A stretch of DNA of 38,986 bases from Amoeboaphelidium occidentale (GCA_023515795.1 JALGPX010000023.1:74721-113706); one strand, 5' to 3'; numbered from the stretch's first letter, positions 1 to 9,945 are shown. Translations and numbers: made by a program. The notes: generated by a model not told the origin, from the letters alone.

Positions 1-480
1 TGGAATACAGATGTTAAAATCACGGATTTGTTTGGCAGCTCAGCTATTATGATGCTATTTGTCTTTCACATTCGCAGCTATCCTTCCGAGTTACGTTTCT
101 GCCCAATGTCGGCATGGAACTTTCGCGCTCCATTATCAAAAGATGAAAAGGCTGTTATTTCCGATGTTGAAACCATTAGAGAAGATTCCGAGTTGCAGAA
201 ACATGAATCTGCCTCTTTACTTGGAAATCCTCTAAAGGTTGCTGAAATAGCATTGCATCGAATGATTATTGAATGTGGATGGAAGCAGGATGACGACGAA
301 GTAAAATGGGACCACATTGGTCTCCTTCCAACTTTTGTCAACGGAGAATGGTTATTGAAGCCCGTAATGATCGATCTGGCCCGTGTGACCGAGATCAAGG
401 ATGAAAGCAGGGAAGAAGTTTATAAACACCATTTGGGAATCTTAAAAAAATCCATGCCATCTGAACAGACCGAGGAATGA
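1..480 (+). CDS. 3' end of an unidentified protein gene (5' part outside the window)
   Basis: The reading frame is open from base 1 and ends with TGA at 478-480. I do not recognise the family. The C-terminal 60 residues contain GLLPTFVNGEWLLKPVMIDL, which looks like conserved globular protein, followed by a charged tail. The hydrophobic stretch encoded at about 28-75 may be an intron: bases 27-74 start with GT, end in a pyrimidine-rich ..cgcAG, are 48 bp long (close to the local intron size), and removing them keeps the frame and deletes the odd hydrophobic segment. That splice is an inference. No AATAAA lies close downstream. Could be any conserved eukaryotic enzyme; the call rests on ORF length and protein-like composition only. 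Confidence 0.5.
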   Translation, partial: WNTDVKITDLFGSSAIMMLFVFHIRSYPSELRFCPMSAWNFRAPLSKDEKAVISDVETIREDSELQKHESASLLGNPLKVAEIALHRMIIECGWKQDDDEVKWDHIGLLPTFVNGEWLLKPVMIDLARVTEIKDESREEVYKHHLGILKKSMPSEQTEE

Positions 481-660
481 AGTGTTTCACGGCTGAGCAA
501 ATTCATTATGGCAACTGCACCTCAATAATTGTATATAAAGAATAAGTACCTCAGACATTTTTTGGCGCGCTAGTCAAGAGCATATGACAACAACATCAAA
601 GTGTCAACTCGAAATGATCGTTTCAACTATTACAAAAGATCCCTTTGCTCTTTAAATCCG

Positions 661-772
661 TCCAACTCTCACTGAAATATCACGATTCCAGAGACAAACC
701 GTCATACATCACTTTCAGTAGCTCAATTGAAAAATCTGGCGTCAGCCACTGACAGATCGGGCAAGCTGAAAA
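661..772 (+). repeat. 112-bp dispersed repeat, copy 1
   Basis: This block is identical base for base to 5232-5343 in direct orientation, 4.57 kb away. Similarity fades within a few bases on both sides, apart from a short match (aatcc) just upstream. It has no coding potential I can support, no obvious terminal inverted repeats, and no target-site duplication that I can define. Copy 1 has no gene immediately downstream. Confidence 0.9.
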
Positions 773-1143
773 CTAGCTGTAGACGCTTCAGAACGCATCG
801 AATGCGCTCTTCATTGCTACAAAAAGCCCGCTGGACGTTTTTATTTGTTAATTCATACGGAGATATATTGACATTGTCATAGTTGCAATGAGGTGACGAA
901 TCTGCATTGTAACAAAGCAAAGATGTCGCACAAAGCAAGGCTTTCTGTGGACATTCCAATACTTTAAAAGTTTATCCTAAGAATATCTGGCATCTGTTGT
1001 GTATATTAAAGCTGAACGCAGCGATACTCTTCTAGCAACAAAAAGAGAGCGATATAGTGTGAAACTGTCACAACTCCTTGATGTACGGTATACCGCTAAA
1101 GTTCTCATAGATAAGAAGTTTTGTTAAATTAGTTGTAGAAAGA

Positions 1144-1160
1144 CAGGGCCAGCGGCCCTG
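1144..1160. other. Perfect 7-bp GC-rich hairpin
   Basis: The sequence CAGGGCC-AGC-GGCCCTG forms a perfect 7-bp stem with a 3-base loop, in otherwise AT-rich DNA without a gene. It has no T-rich tail typical of a terminator and no surrounding tRNA-like arms. Function unknown; it may be chance. Confidence 0.35.
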
Positions 1161-1925
1161 TAAACATTAACCTTTGAAAGGATTTCAACGTAACGCTTCA
1201 GACACGCCTGCTTTACTACTACTTATTGATTCTTCACTGTGATCATACTTGCAGTAGCTGCTAAAGCATATTTTTATTGCAATTTACAGAGCGATCATCA
1301 TCCATTCAAGCGTATCAGAGTTAACTGATCCTTATTGGAGATTCAGGTAACGGTTGACCTCATATTAAAATTACACCGAGAGTTGAATATTTAGAAAGAG
1401 CAAATACAAATCGTTTTCTATCAGGTGTTTCTTTGTTCGATGATGGAAAGGGTACAATACGCTCAATTGTTTCAGCACGAAAAACCTTGTATCAAATCTC
1501 TGGGCGTTCAATAGATATGTATTACTCTATTCTTCTTTCCATGATTATTTTTTTTCCTACTTGTTTAATGAAATAACATTGTGTGTCATCATAGAATTAT
1601 CGGTTGCTTCAGTCATGGTATCGCCACGAGATAATCGCCATGTGCTTTATCATCGGTCAAATAATCGCAGGAAAGGCATACATCATAAAAGCGAGGGAGA
1701 CCTGCAGAGTTAGCAACACTGGCGTACAAAAGTAAATACGCAAGCCAAAATCAGAATTTTTTTACAGGTCGAATTGTTGGATGAAGCTGTATGTCGCGCG
1801 CACAAGCTTGTGTAACTTTTACCTCTCTCAAATCATCGTTTTTGTTCTACAATACCGCATAGACAGAGATCTCATTAGAGCTGAGATATCTTGCATTCGC
1901 ACAGCTGAAACAACGCTCTTAGCGA

Positions 1926-2186
1926 TTGTTTAATCAACCGCAACCAAACTGTAGAAAGCGAAAACCGGAGATAGATGATCACTGTTTACATAACACGGAC
2001 GATTTGATATCAGCAGTCACTTTTAAATGTAAAAAATCAACTGCTCTGGTAAATTTGCCTAGGTTCTTCTGCGCCCTTCACGCCGCGCTACTTGAAACGG
2101 CAAGACGAAAGATGGTAGTCTTGAATGGAGAGCATAAGAAACAAATAGATCTATCTAAGGATGTAACAGATATACTTTGTATATGA
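1926..2186 (+). CDS. Doubtful ORF or coding remnant, no recognised family
   Basis: An 86-codon frame with no ATG at its start (it opens with TTG; the first ATG is late, near 2112). Part of the translation, around LPRFFCALHAALLETARRKM, looks helical and protein-like. It could be an internal exon or the remains of a gene together with the ORF at 2356-2679, but I found no convincing splice pair to join them. I do not recognise the protein. Confidence 0.2.
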   Translation: MFNQPQPNCRKRKPEIDDHCLHNTDDLISAVTFKCKKSTALVNLPRFFCALHAALLETARRKMVVLNGEHKKQIDLSKDVTDILCI

Positions 2187-2355
2187 AAATATGAAATCTA
2201 TTCAAACCTAAAAGTTGAAGGCCAATCACAAAATGAACCAATAGAATCACGCCATTCGTACCCCTGAAAATAGGAAAAACTGAAAAGTCCATGTCTTTAC
2301 ACCCTCTGTCCTCTTAAAAGAGTCCATCGGGCATTATATCCGAGCTTTAGAAAGA

Positions 2356-2679
2356 ATGATAAGAACCTTCGAAAAGAGTAAAAAGGTCGAACAGAAAGCT
2401 GCAGAAGAATTACAAAAAGTCAAAGATCAAGGCTTTTGGGGGAAAATATTGACCGAAGGGTTCCCGCCATTGGATTCCGGTCCGCTATTTGTCGCGCCAT
2501 CGGAAGCTCAAAACGAAACGGTTCCCTTTGAACTCAGTGCTAATGAAATCGAACTACCACAGCTTGAACGCCATGAATTGAAGGAGGATGTTTCTTTGTT
2601 GTGGAAATCATGCCGTGACTGGAGAGGCGAAACAGCTATCAGAACTATTGCAAAAATGGCTCTTATTATCTTGACATAA
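2356..2679 (+). CDS. Unknown ORF, possible remnant of a larger gene
   Basis: A 107-codon frame starting with ATG at 2356; the frame is already open upstream. The translation begins with a charged helix and continues with a globular-looking segment (GFWGKILTEGFPPLDSGPLF). Downstream in the same frame, after the stop at 2677-2679, protein-like sequence seems to continue to about 2846, which suggests a decayed or intron-bearing gene. No family recognised. It is near the deaminase gene but on the other strand. Confidence 0.3.
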   Translation: MIRTFEKSKKVEQKAAEELQKVKDQGFWGKILTEGFPPLDSGPLFVAPSEAQNETVPFELSANEIELPQLERHELKEDVSLLWKSCRDWRGETAIRTIAKMALIILT

Positions 2680-3133
2680 TCCGAGAATGAAGGAACTAGA
2701 ATTGTGAAGTGCAAAGACTACATGACCTCAACTGGGCAGAATCTCGCAGTTAAGATGGATGTTATCGCAGCTCATTACATGGCAAGTGTCGCGAATTATC
2801 ACCTTTTAACAAGAGAAATACACCCCAGTTTCAATAATCTAGTCTGAGCCGAAAAATCAGTGACTTCTGCATAAAAGACGCAGCTCTATTTACACACAAA
2901 GTAAAAGAATGTATGCGACGAATCCTCTATGTTGGTCGAAGGATTACCCTATGCTTGCATCTAAATTATGGATAATTCGAGTGAACTTCATCAAACATAA
3001 TGATTATGAAGAAAATGTTATTGGATTTTCTGAACCAGGTAGCGGAAATATTGGTATTCGAACTTTCCTAAGTGCAGTAAATTGAATTTTCGTCGTTGGA
3101 TATTAATGTGAGTCTGCAAAGATATATTCATTA

Positions 3134-3139
3134 TTTATT
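3134..3139 (-). terminator. Poly(A) signal overlapping the deaminase stop codon
   Basis: On the minus strand AATAAA spans the last two bases of the final sense codon, the TAA stop and one more base. The same arrangement occurs in five other genes here. Confidence 0.6.
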
Positions 3140-3878
3140 TTCCCTTCAATAGAGTTTTTTTTAAGTCAGGAAAGTCTTTTATAGGGGCCTGCTCTTGAGT
3201 ACTACTTCCAGATTCCGACGAATTGTCATCGGTTTGCTGCTGTAATCGCTTTTTCCTGCTATTGTAATCCTGAATTGCTTTCGCCCAGACCTGCTCAAAT
3301 TCTCTGTTGAAAAAATCTTCATTACTCATTTTTGTCCATCCATACAATTTACCATGAGTTGTGACAATGGAAATTTTAAAAGGAACTTTGTTATTAGCTT
3401 CAACGGCTTTGATAAACAAGGAACAACAGTAACAAGGCCTTTTAGACACTCCAATATACAGTGTTTTGGAAGTGCAACAATCTTTCGCAGCCTTTAAAAT
3501 AGCCAATTCGGCATGGCAATTATCATGTACAAAGTGGAATGTTTTTGAAAGAGATTTGAATGCTGGATCGTCTCTATGACGCTTAATTTTTTTGTGAACA
3601 AACAGTATCTCCTCGTAAAATCTAACCATCTTGCACAGATGATAAGAAACCCGTTTAATTTCTTTTAAAGCAGCAGCACTATCCTTCAATTTACCTAAGA
3701 TATCCTTGTTTTTCCAAATCATACCCAACAAATCGGAGAAGTCTTCAGGTACAATTGTTGAGATCTGAAGAATCTGGTGTGCTGTGATACGTAGATGAAA
3801 CAGCATTACATCCATGATACAGAAGATCCAATCAAAAATAGACAATGACTTTAGCATGAATATCACTTTATTGAGCAT
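3135..3878 (-). CDS. OTT_1508-like deaminase, catalytic part
   Basis: The 247-residue frame carries the zinc-deaminase signature: CHAELAIL (His and the proton-shuttling Glu) and later SKRPCYCC (two zinc-binding Cys), followed by HGKLYGW, which is typical of the OTT_1508-like deaminase family seen in fungi and Rickettsiales. The family belongs to the nucleic-acid/nucleotide deaminase superfamily; its substrate is generally unknown. The first 40 residues are unusually hydrophobic and may be wrongly included intron or linker. The frame at 3961-4560 probably encodes the N-terminal domain of the same protein, but a stop and weak splice sites lie between them. The stop codon TAA is inside an AATAAA hexamer (3134-3139). 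Confidence 0.75.
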   Translation of the reverse strand: MLNKVIFMLKSLSIFDWIFCIMDVMLFHLRITAHQILQISTIVPEDFSDLLGMIWKNKDILGKLKDSAAALKEIKRVSYHLCKMVRFYEEILFVHKKIKRHRDDPAFKSLSKTFHFVHDNCHAELAILKAAKDCCTSKTLYIGVSKRPCYCCSLFIKAVEANNKVPFKISIVTTHGKLYGWTKMSNEDFFNREFEQVWAKAIQDYNSRKKRLQQQTDDNSSESGSSTQEQAPIKDFPDLKKTLLKGK

Positions 3879-3960
3879 TCCTTACGTGACTCTATATGTG
3901 ATCATATCTTTATCACCTTAATGTACAGTATCTACATAGAACTCTTACTGAGTGGCTCCT

Positions 3961-4560
3961 CTACGATCTGTCCTTGGAACTCTTGTTCTCAACAACAATT
4001 GCTTTCGCTTCGACCTTCTGTTTCAAGTTTTGGATTTCTTTAGCAATTTCCCCTAATGGGGAAGGCACTTCAGCTTCAAATACCTTAGTTTGTTCCACAT
4101 AAATCTTATTAAACTGTTTTATGATGTATGGCAGCTGTCTCGGGAAGACTCTATAAGCAATCTCTTCTTCAGGTTGCAATTCCATGAACATGCTAGTTAT
4201 GTCTCTAATATCTTCTTTTTGAGCGTCGTTCATTTGTCTGTTCGATGCGAAATACAACTTGTTCTGGCCCTCTTTATCAACGAACGATGATACTGCAATA
4301 CAAACGAGGTCTTCGCTCCTAAGAACAAGGGCTAGAGATTGCCAAAAGTGTAGTGGGTCTCTCTTATCCCATTCAATTGGTTTCTTGTCCGCCAACTGAA
4401 GCCCTGGTGTATCTTTGAGTTCTTCGCAAATAATATTAAACTTTTGTTCATCTCCGGTGTTAGACTTAGGAAAAGCGCTTTTTGGTGGCGAGACCTTAGT
4501 AACTGGTGAATTGTCAAGGTGTGTTGCCTGAGGTGTGAAGTCTTGAAGCTGATTCAACAT
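3961..4560 (-). CDS. Probable N-terminal part of the OTT_1508-like deaminase gene
   Basis: The frame is open from 4626 but its first ATG is at 4560. A plausible 3' splice site (branch-like attaac, then aatcag) lies on the minus strand just before a leucine-rich run, so translation may start in an unseen upstream exon. The middle, around HFWQSLALVLRSEDLVCIAV, resembles the alpha/beta region that precedes the deaminase domain in fungal proteins of this family (inference from memory). The frame ends in a TAG at 3961-3963, and I could not find a strong GT-AG pair linking it in frame to 3135-3878. Either the gene has a non-standard intron, the two are separate genes, or the gene is broken. Confidence 0.5.
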   Translation of the reverse strand: MLNQLQDFTPQATHLDNSPVTKVSPPKSAFPKSNTGDEQKFNIICEELKDTPGLQLADKKPIEWDKRDPLHFWQSLALVLRSEDLVCIAVSSFVDKEGQNKLYFASNRQMNDAQKEDIRDITSMFMELQPEEEIAYRVFPRQLPYIIKQFNKIYVEQTKVFEAEVPSPLGEIAKEIQNLKQKVEAKAIVVENKSSKDRS

Positions 4561-5404
4561 ATGGAAAGAAAAAGGAAGAAATGTTGCAAGTCGCAACTGA
4601 TTGGTTATATCATTGCCATGTGACACAAAATGTTAATGAATAAAGTGTGTTGGGGACAGATCCTTGAGTAAGGTATGCTTGGAGGAATTCGGCGACGAGT
4701 TCGCGGCGGAAATGGTCTGTCTTGGAAGAGAGATCGACATGGCTGTTTCATGTGGTTTGAATGCCGATAGCATTCTTCATCAGTTATTAAACAGGAAACG
4801 TGCACTTAAAATAATGAGTCTCCATTTGTCGTGTTACCTGGAGAATATAGCGTTGGTACGAAAGTACTAAAAGATTACAACTCTGGGTTAAACAGGCGAT
4901 CGAACTCAGTTAAAACATTCTTCACGGGTGAACGTTGAAGAAAATTTTAAAGTGCTCATAATCAGCATCCCAGTGTTTTTTCATTTCCTCAAATGTACAT
5001 TATTTTGGTGGTGCCCAACTGATATGGTACTATTACCAGAACAAACACCTTCTGAGGGCACTTAGCAGCCAACATCAGCAGCAGAAGGTAAATGGCCACC
5101 GGGGGACTAATGCTTTAAATTGACTATCAATTGTTTCGAGTTTAATTTTGTCGCAGCATCTGATAGTCCGCTTGCTTCCAACCGTGTATCAAAGAGTAAT
5201 GCAGTTGTAACTGCTTCATTTGTTTAATCCATCCAACTCTCACTGAAATATCACGATTCCAGAGACAAACCGTCATACATCACTTTCAGTAGCTCAATTG
5301 AAAAATCTGGCGTCAGCCACTGACAGATCGGGCAAGCTGAAAATCATGAGCGCCATCTTTAGGCAGATTAAAAAGCGACACGTGCCGGTTATACTTTGTC
5401 TCAA
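4561..5404. other. Intergenic region with a doubtful 68-codon ORF and a repeat copy
   Basis: The plus-strand frame 4664-4870 opens with TTG, not ATG. Its translation (EFGDEFAAEMVCLGREIDMA..) looks somewhat protein-like and could be an exon or remnant, but nothing supports its ends. 4871-5231 shows nothing I can name. 5232-5343 is the second repeat copy, and 5344-5404 is the leader of the secreted-protein gene. Confidence 0.35.
5232..5343 (+). repeat. 112-bp dispersed repeat, copy 2, just upstream of a gene
   Basis: Identical to 661-772. This copy ends 61 bp before the ATG at 5405, so it probably covers the promoter or 5' leader of the secreted-protein gene. Perfect identity over 112 bp of non-coding DNA implies a recent copy or strong constraint. 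Confidence 0.9.
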
Positions 5405-7038
5405 ATGAAATCATTTTTGTTAGCGGCTGTAGCTTTGGCTTACGCAGGTCAATGCGCCAATGTTGGTACAGAGATCGTTAAGCCAATGCTGAATGGTGTT
5501 TTGGATCAGTTGAGCAGTTTAGGAAATCTTGAGTTGGATGAGACTCTTAATGATGTTCGCGGTGTCTGGATCGAAGGCAAGGAAGTTTTCGACAGTTTAA
5601 ATGCAATTAAATTGTTGGTCAGCAAGAGCATGCCTGTTGTAATCACTGGTCTCGATGGAGAATCAAAGCAATTGCTACAGTCTTTTGCGACACCTCTGAA
5701 GCATGTTAATTATGAATGCAGTGAATTTTACATGTTGGACACTTTCAAGGATATGCACGGAAATGTTCACTATCGCTCCTTCAATTTACCATGTGGTTCA
5801 TTTCAGTATGCAGAGCTTGAAGTGAAATCAAGTGATGGTAAATCCTTCTCATCGCCACGCCCTGTTCTCGCTGATGCCGCTACATTCAATTCTAATGCTT
5901 CCTCGATTGCTTCGATGATTAGAGATGATGTTGTTGCTTACTTGGCTGTTTGTGGTGGCATTAACGTTAATGTTGAACGTTGCTTCAATTGGGTTCAAAG
6001 GGAATCCAAGGGCTCACAGAAGAGGAAGTCTGTTGAGAATGCTTTGAAGTTTGTGAAACAGGCTGAGCAGGAACAAGAGTTTGAAACCCCATCAATGATT
6101 CCAGAAGAAGGTGCAGTCTGGCGTGAAGTTGTAGAGACAACTTATCGTTCATGGGTCACTTCATGGGGAAATCCATTTCCTTTTGGTGAGGATCAAGTTG
6201 TATCCCACAGAATGAACACTTACTGGTATATTTACTTACAGGCTCCTCCTTTCCAACAAGTTTATTACACTTTCCTTCTCGTTGATGGTCTTCACAATCC
6301 AAACACACAAACCCACCAGTCTGCTGCTGTCGGCTTCTTCTTATCTGGACTTGAACTAAACATTCACGCAGAGCGTACTGATGGTGAGGCTGATCCTGAA
6401 AACATCTTTTGGATTAAATCATCTCCTCCAACACAGAATACTCAGCATACCGTCGGAAAATCTTGGGAATCAAAAGACACTTACTCAACTTCGATTAATC
6501 TTGGTTTCAAAGGAAAAGAAGTTCACGGTGACTTCAACTTCAACTACACTCACACTTTTACTACTTCTTACTCAGAGAGCAGAGACATTACTGACTGGTC
6601 TGTTGTTGAGAACACTGATCCTGTTCACAGCAAAGGAAAATGGTTGTACTACCAACAATGGCCTGTTGATACTCTGAGACATTCTTTGCCATCTTTCCCA
6701 CAAGACTGGCCAATGTACTATGAACAACAATGGAATCCTTGTAGAGTTCGTGAAGTTCCAAATTTGTCATTGTACGCTTTGGGAACTCACAATAGCATGG
6801 GTAAGTTGATTTCTCTTTTCGTTATTAATATCTAGTCTGGGCAATTAGTCCTAATTTGAGATCAAGAGATTTGAGAACTTTGCCTATTCGTTATACCCTT
6901 GAATTGAAACCATCTGTTATGGCAATCGCTTGCGAGGTCTTTGATGGTCATCACAAGAGAGGCGACGCTAAAGTTAACTTTGAACCTACTCAGTGGGAAT
7001 TGAATGTAGCTGACTTGAACAACATTGAATGGGCATAA
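5405..7038 (+). CDS. Secreted protein of unknown family, paralogue A (532 aa)
   Basis: Exons 5405-6800 and 6836-7038 flank a 35-bp GT-AG intron with a branch-like ttaat; the join restores alignment with paralogue B (14775-16244). ATG 5405 is chosen because it starts a clear signal peptide (MKSFLLAAVALAYAGQC). The two proteins share, in order, GN.HY.SF, a CGG motif, AVWR, YIYLQA, ITDWSVV, a YQQ.PVDTL block and a C-terminal ADLNNI. Residues about 355-400 alternate polar and hydrophobic side chains (STSINLGFKG..GDFNFNYTHTF), like an amphipathic beta-hairpin followed by a Trp-containing strand. That is loosely reminiscent of the beta-barrel haemolysin/leukocidin fold, but I cannot establish homology. 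The gene looks intact. An AATAAA lies at 7052-7057, 13 bp after the stop. Function unknown; likely acts outside the cell. Confidence 0.85.
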
Positions 7039-7102
7039 ATGAATCGGAAAGAATAAATGAATAAGTTTTGAAAGTTTGTGCAACATAATCCTTTTTATAT
7101 CC

Positions 7103-9542
7103 TTATTTAGGAACAAAGTTGTCAAACATTGATAATTCAGAGCTAATGGTGAAATCAGATGAACCACCAAATAGTCGAAATTCTGGCTTATCTCCCTCCT
7201 CTCCAAAGTGGAATTTTGAACTCCAGACCTGAGCATTCTGTGATAATTTTGCTGAAGATGGCGAAGACTGTTCAGCCGAAAATACTCGATTGAACTCTTC
7301 ATCTTCTTCCCTTATTTTAGCAACAGAGGCCAACAACTCATCAATAGATTCTACATCATCTTCATCTTCATGAGAATCCGAGCCGCCTCTTAAGGCATCA
7401 AGTAATTCAGATGCTGATGTTTTCTCAGCCTCTAACTTCTGGATTCTTTCCTTGATGGCTTTCTTTTCATTCAAAGTTGCAATCTTTGCGTTTACTTCCT
7501 CCAATTCACGAAGTTTCTCTTTATACAACGCTTTCAGTTCAGCTTTCTCGCGAATCTTCTTGTCCTCCAACATTGATTTGAAAGCCAAAAGCTTCTCGTC
7601 AATGAAGGCATCTTCTGAAGTCTCATCTTTGTTGTCTCCACTAGAAGCTGTCAATTCAAAGCTTTTTCTTTCGTCTTTCAAGACTGAGATTTGATGTTCT
7701 AGTTCTTTGAAGCGTAGCAAGTTTAGGTTGCTTTCCTCGATAGACTTTTGTTTCGAAGCCTTCAATGCTTTCAGAGCCAAGACCAAGTCTTTTCTTTTAA
7801 CTTCCAAAGATTTATACTCTTCTACCGCGGTATCTTGCTTTCCATTAAATTTGTTTCTCTCAACTAGAACTGCAGCAATCTCATTTTCGAGTTTTTTAAT
7901 TCTAGCTGTTTCACTATTATGCGTGGCTTGCAATTCTTTCTTATGAGCAGATACTTTTTCCATCAATTTACTCAGAGACCCTTTTAAAGCTTCAACTTCA
8001 GAAGACAGTTTCTGGTCAGTCTTATATTGCATCTGTCGAATCTCATGAGATTTTGATTTAGGCAAAGAACGTTTACAGGTTTTAAAGAACATAATCTGGC
8101 ACAATCCCATGAAGCGAGTTCTCATAGGAATCACCTGAATCCAATATGAATGATCCATCAATACGTCAACTACTTTGAACCTTGGATTCAATGAAGCACC
8201 AACGCTATTGCCATTGATCTAAAATTAAGAACATATACCGGAAAATTACCTCAATAATGAAATAATCCTGAGAAGAGAAAACAGGGATCCCATTCTGTTT
8301 CGTTTCAAAAGGATCCTCAAAAGTCAGCAGAGACACTTTCAAGTATTTCTTCATGAAATCATCCAAGTAGACATAAATAGCATGGAAGTCTGGAAAGTAT
8401 AACTTTGGAGTCAGATTATCTTTCAAAACTTCAAGTTCAATCTCTGTTTCGTTGATACATCTGATTACAACCGGAATATTAGTTCCAAGAACAGGAATGC
8501 CATTTATAGCTGCTATATAATCAATGAAAGTAACAAAGGCTTTGTAAGCGAAAACAAGAATACAGAGTACACCAAGCGAAGAAATAAAATTACAAATATA
8601 AAGATTGTGGTAATTTGCAGAGCGGAATAATGTATGAACGATTATCGGCCAAACAGACAATTTCAATGGCAACATTTTCCCAATTCCATCATACATTTTG
8701 TTGAAGCGCAATAATTCTAATTGCATAAACAATAAACATACTAAATCAGCAAATAAGAACTTGAAATCTTTCCCAAAATCTGGAAATGCAAACATTCCGC
8801 AATTGAACACCAGAAGAATCATAAAGAGGTCGCGATAGTGATCAGGTGTGAAACCAGTGACCTTTAAAGCCCAAGGAATCGAGTAATAGCAAAATATAAT
8901 GTGCTCAAGAGAAAAATGAAAGATCAGCTTCGATAATCCAAATAACAAATACGATACTACAGGAACTGTTACAACTTGAAACTCAGATAGTTTCATAATA
9001 GACATCTTGGCGTATCGACTAAACCAGCCAGTCTTAGCAGGCCTGCTTTCTTCAGCCACAGTCTCATCCAATTCTACAATTTTTGGTGTCTCCTTTTCTG
9101 TCTTGGACTCAGCATCATACCCCTGGGAGCGAAACTTTGCCATTTCAGCGCAAGGATATCTTTCCTTCAAAGAAAGATCCCAAAATAGAACCGCAATCCA
9201 TTCAAAGCAGCCCGTAATTAACGCAGCGAAAGCAACATTTAATCTCGCCAAGTTCAAGTGATAGTCGACAGACATTCTGAGCTTAGTGGTTGGTTTCAAC
9301 GGTGGCTGAGTTATCGGAAGCAGGGGCACAATAGCCTTGTCCATAAAGTATTCAAAATATTCCTGTAGCATCGACATTGTGGTTGTGTCATAGCCACGGT
9401 AACTGTTCCAAAATACATCGCTCCGTCCCAGAGGCTCCGGCAGTGACAATCTACTGCTGCAGATGGTCTTGTATGACTTGATTTCTTTAACAGAAAATGA
9501 GCCCACTTCGTTTGGGTCCTTCTGAAGCGGTAATGTTTTCAT
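7103..9542 (-). CDS. Multi-pass membrane protein with long C-terminal coiled coil (802 aa), unknown family
   Basis: Exons complement(8250-9542) and complement(7103-8218) are joined across a 31-bp GT-AG intron at 8219-8249, one of the two shortest here. The N-terminal half has about seven hydrophobic segments between residues 105 and 355. A globular stretch follows, then a Lys/Glu-rich coiled coil of roughly 270 residues, an acidic patch (SHEDEDDVESIDELL) and a C-terminal tail. The architecture suggests a membrane-anchored tether or scaffold with the coiled coil in the cytoplasm or nucleoplasm, but I do not recognise the family. It is convergent with paralogue A, 64 bp between stops. Its start sits at the edge of a duplicated block (9549 onward). 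Confidence 0.75.
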
Positions 9543-9548
9543 GCCAAC

Positions 9549-9746
9549 TTTAAGAAGCGAGCGTTGAGAAAATCAAGCTTGCAACAAAAGCAAACAGCCG
9601 AGAATTCAGTCGCATTGCATTAAGGGCGTTTCAGAGAATGATCGATGTCTTGCATTTATATTTCCCATTAGAAATTGATTTATTGAAGTTTGTTAATGAC
9701 CGCCTTGGTAAATTCTGTGGTTGAGCTTTTACCTCCCAAGTCTATC
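9549..9746. repeat. Duplicated contig-end block 1, left copy (likely assembly artefact)
   Basis: This 198-bp block matches 9748-9945 at all but about six positions and is separated from it by a single N at 9747. It contains a truncated second copy of the last 22 or so codons of the isocitrate dehydrogenase gene, ending abruptly at the N. Two overlapping or allelic contig ends placed in tandem explain it best. Confidence 0.85.
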
Positions 9747-9747
9747 N
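9747..9747. other. Assembly gap (single N)
   Basis: One ambiguous base sits exactly at the junction between two near-identical 198-bp blocks. Confidence 0.95.
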
Positions 9748-9945
9748 TTTAAGAAGCGAGCGTTGAGAAAATCAAGCTTGCAACAAAAGCAAACAGCCGA
9801 GAAGTCAGTCGCATTGCATTAAGGGCGTTTCAGAGAATGATCGATCTTCTCTATTTATATTTCCCATTAGAAATTGATTTATTGAAGTTTGTTAATGACC
9901 GCCTTGGTAAATTCTGTGGTTGAGCTTTTACCTCCCAAGTCTATC
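9748..9945. repeat. Duplicated contig-end block 1, right copy
   Basis: Right partner of 9549-9746. This copy continues without a break into the complete isocitrate dehydrogenase gene. The differences cluster in one short stretch around 9846-9853, plus one isolated change, as expected of two alleles. Confidence 0.85.
9878..9883 (-). terminator. Poly(A) signal overlapping the isocitrate dehydrogenase stop codon
   Basis: CTT-CAA-TAA-A on the minus strand puts the TAA stop inside AATAAA. The left duplicate (9549-9746) carries the same arrangement. Confidence 0.6.

Larger units (their letters stand above)
481..3134. other. Gene-poor stretch with broken-looking ORFs and one repeat copy
   Basis: In a window where genes are usually 10-250 bp apart, this 2.65 kb has no gene I can support. 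It contains copy 1 of the 112-bp repeat (661-772), a short perfect hairpin at 1144-1160, and two plus-strand ORFs with protein-like composition (1926-2186 and 2356-2679), described separately. The rest shows frequent stops in every frame and no family signature I recognise. It may be decayed coding sequence, regulatory sequence or a gene with many introns that I cannot join. Confidence 0.5.

Noticed and set aside
723-959. Minus-strand ORF of 78 codons overlapping the repeat
   Set aside because: Part of it is the 112-bp repeat, the composition is not protein-like and no signature is visible.
1325-1345. Short string reading LILIGDSG, like a Rab GTPase G1 motif
   Set aside because: No GKS/T follows, even after testing a possible intron, and no other GTPase motifs are present; chance.
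481-3134. Fossil virus or transposon in the gene-poor stretch
   Set aside because: I saw no reverse transcriptase, integrase, transposase or capsid motif and no long terminal repeats.
4605-4805. Minus-strand ORF as possible first exon of the deaminase
   Set aside because: No acceptable 5' splice site joins it to the frame at 4560-3961, and the translation looks random.
6588-6770. Antisense ORF within the secreted-protein gene
   Set aside because: Shadow of the coding strand; no family signal.
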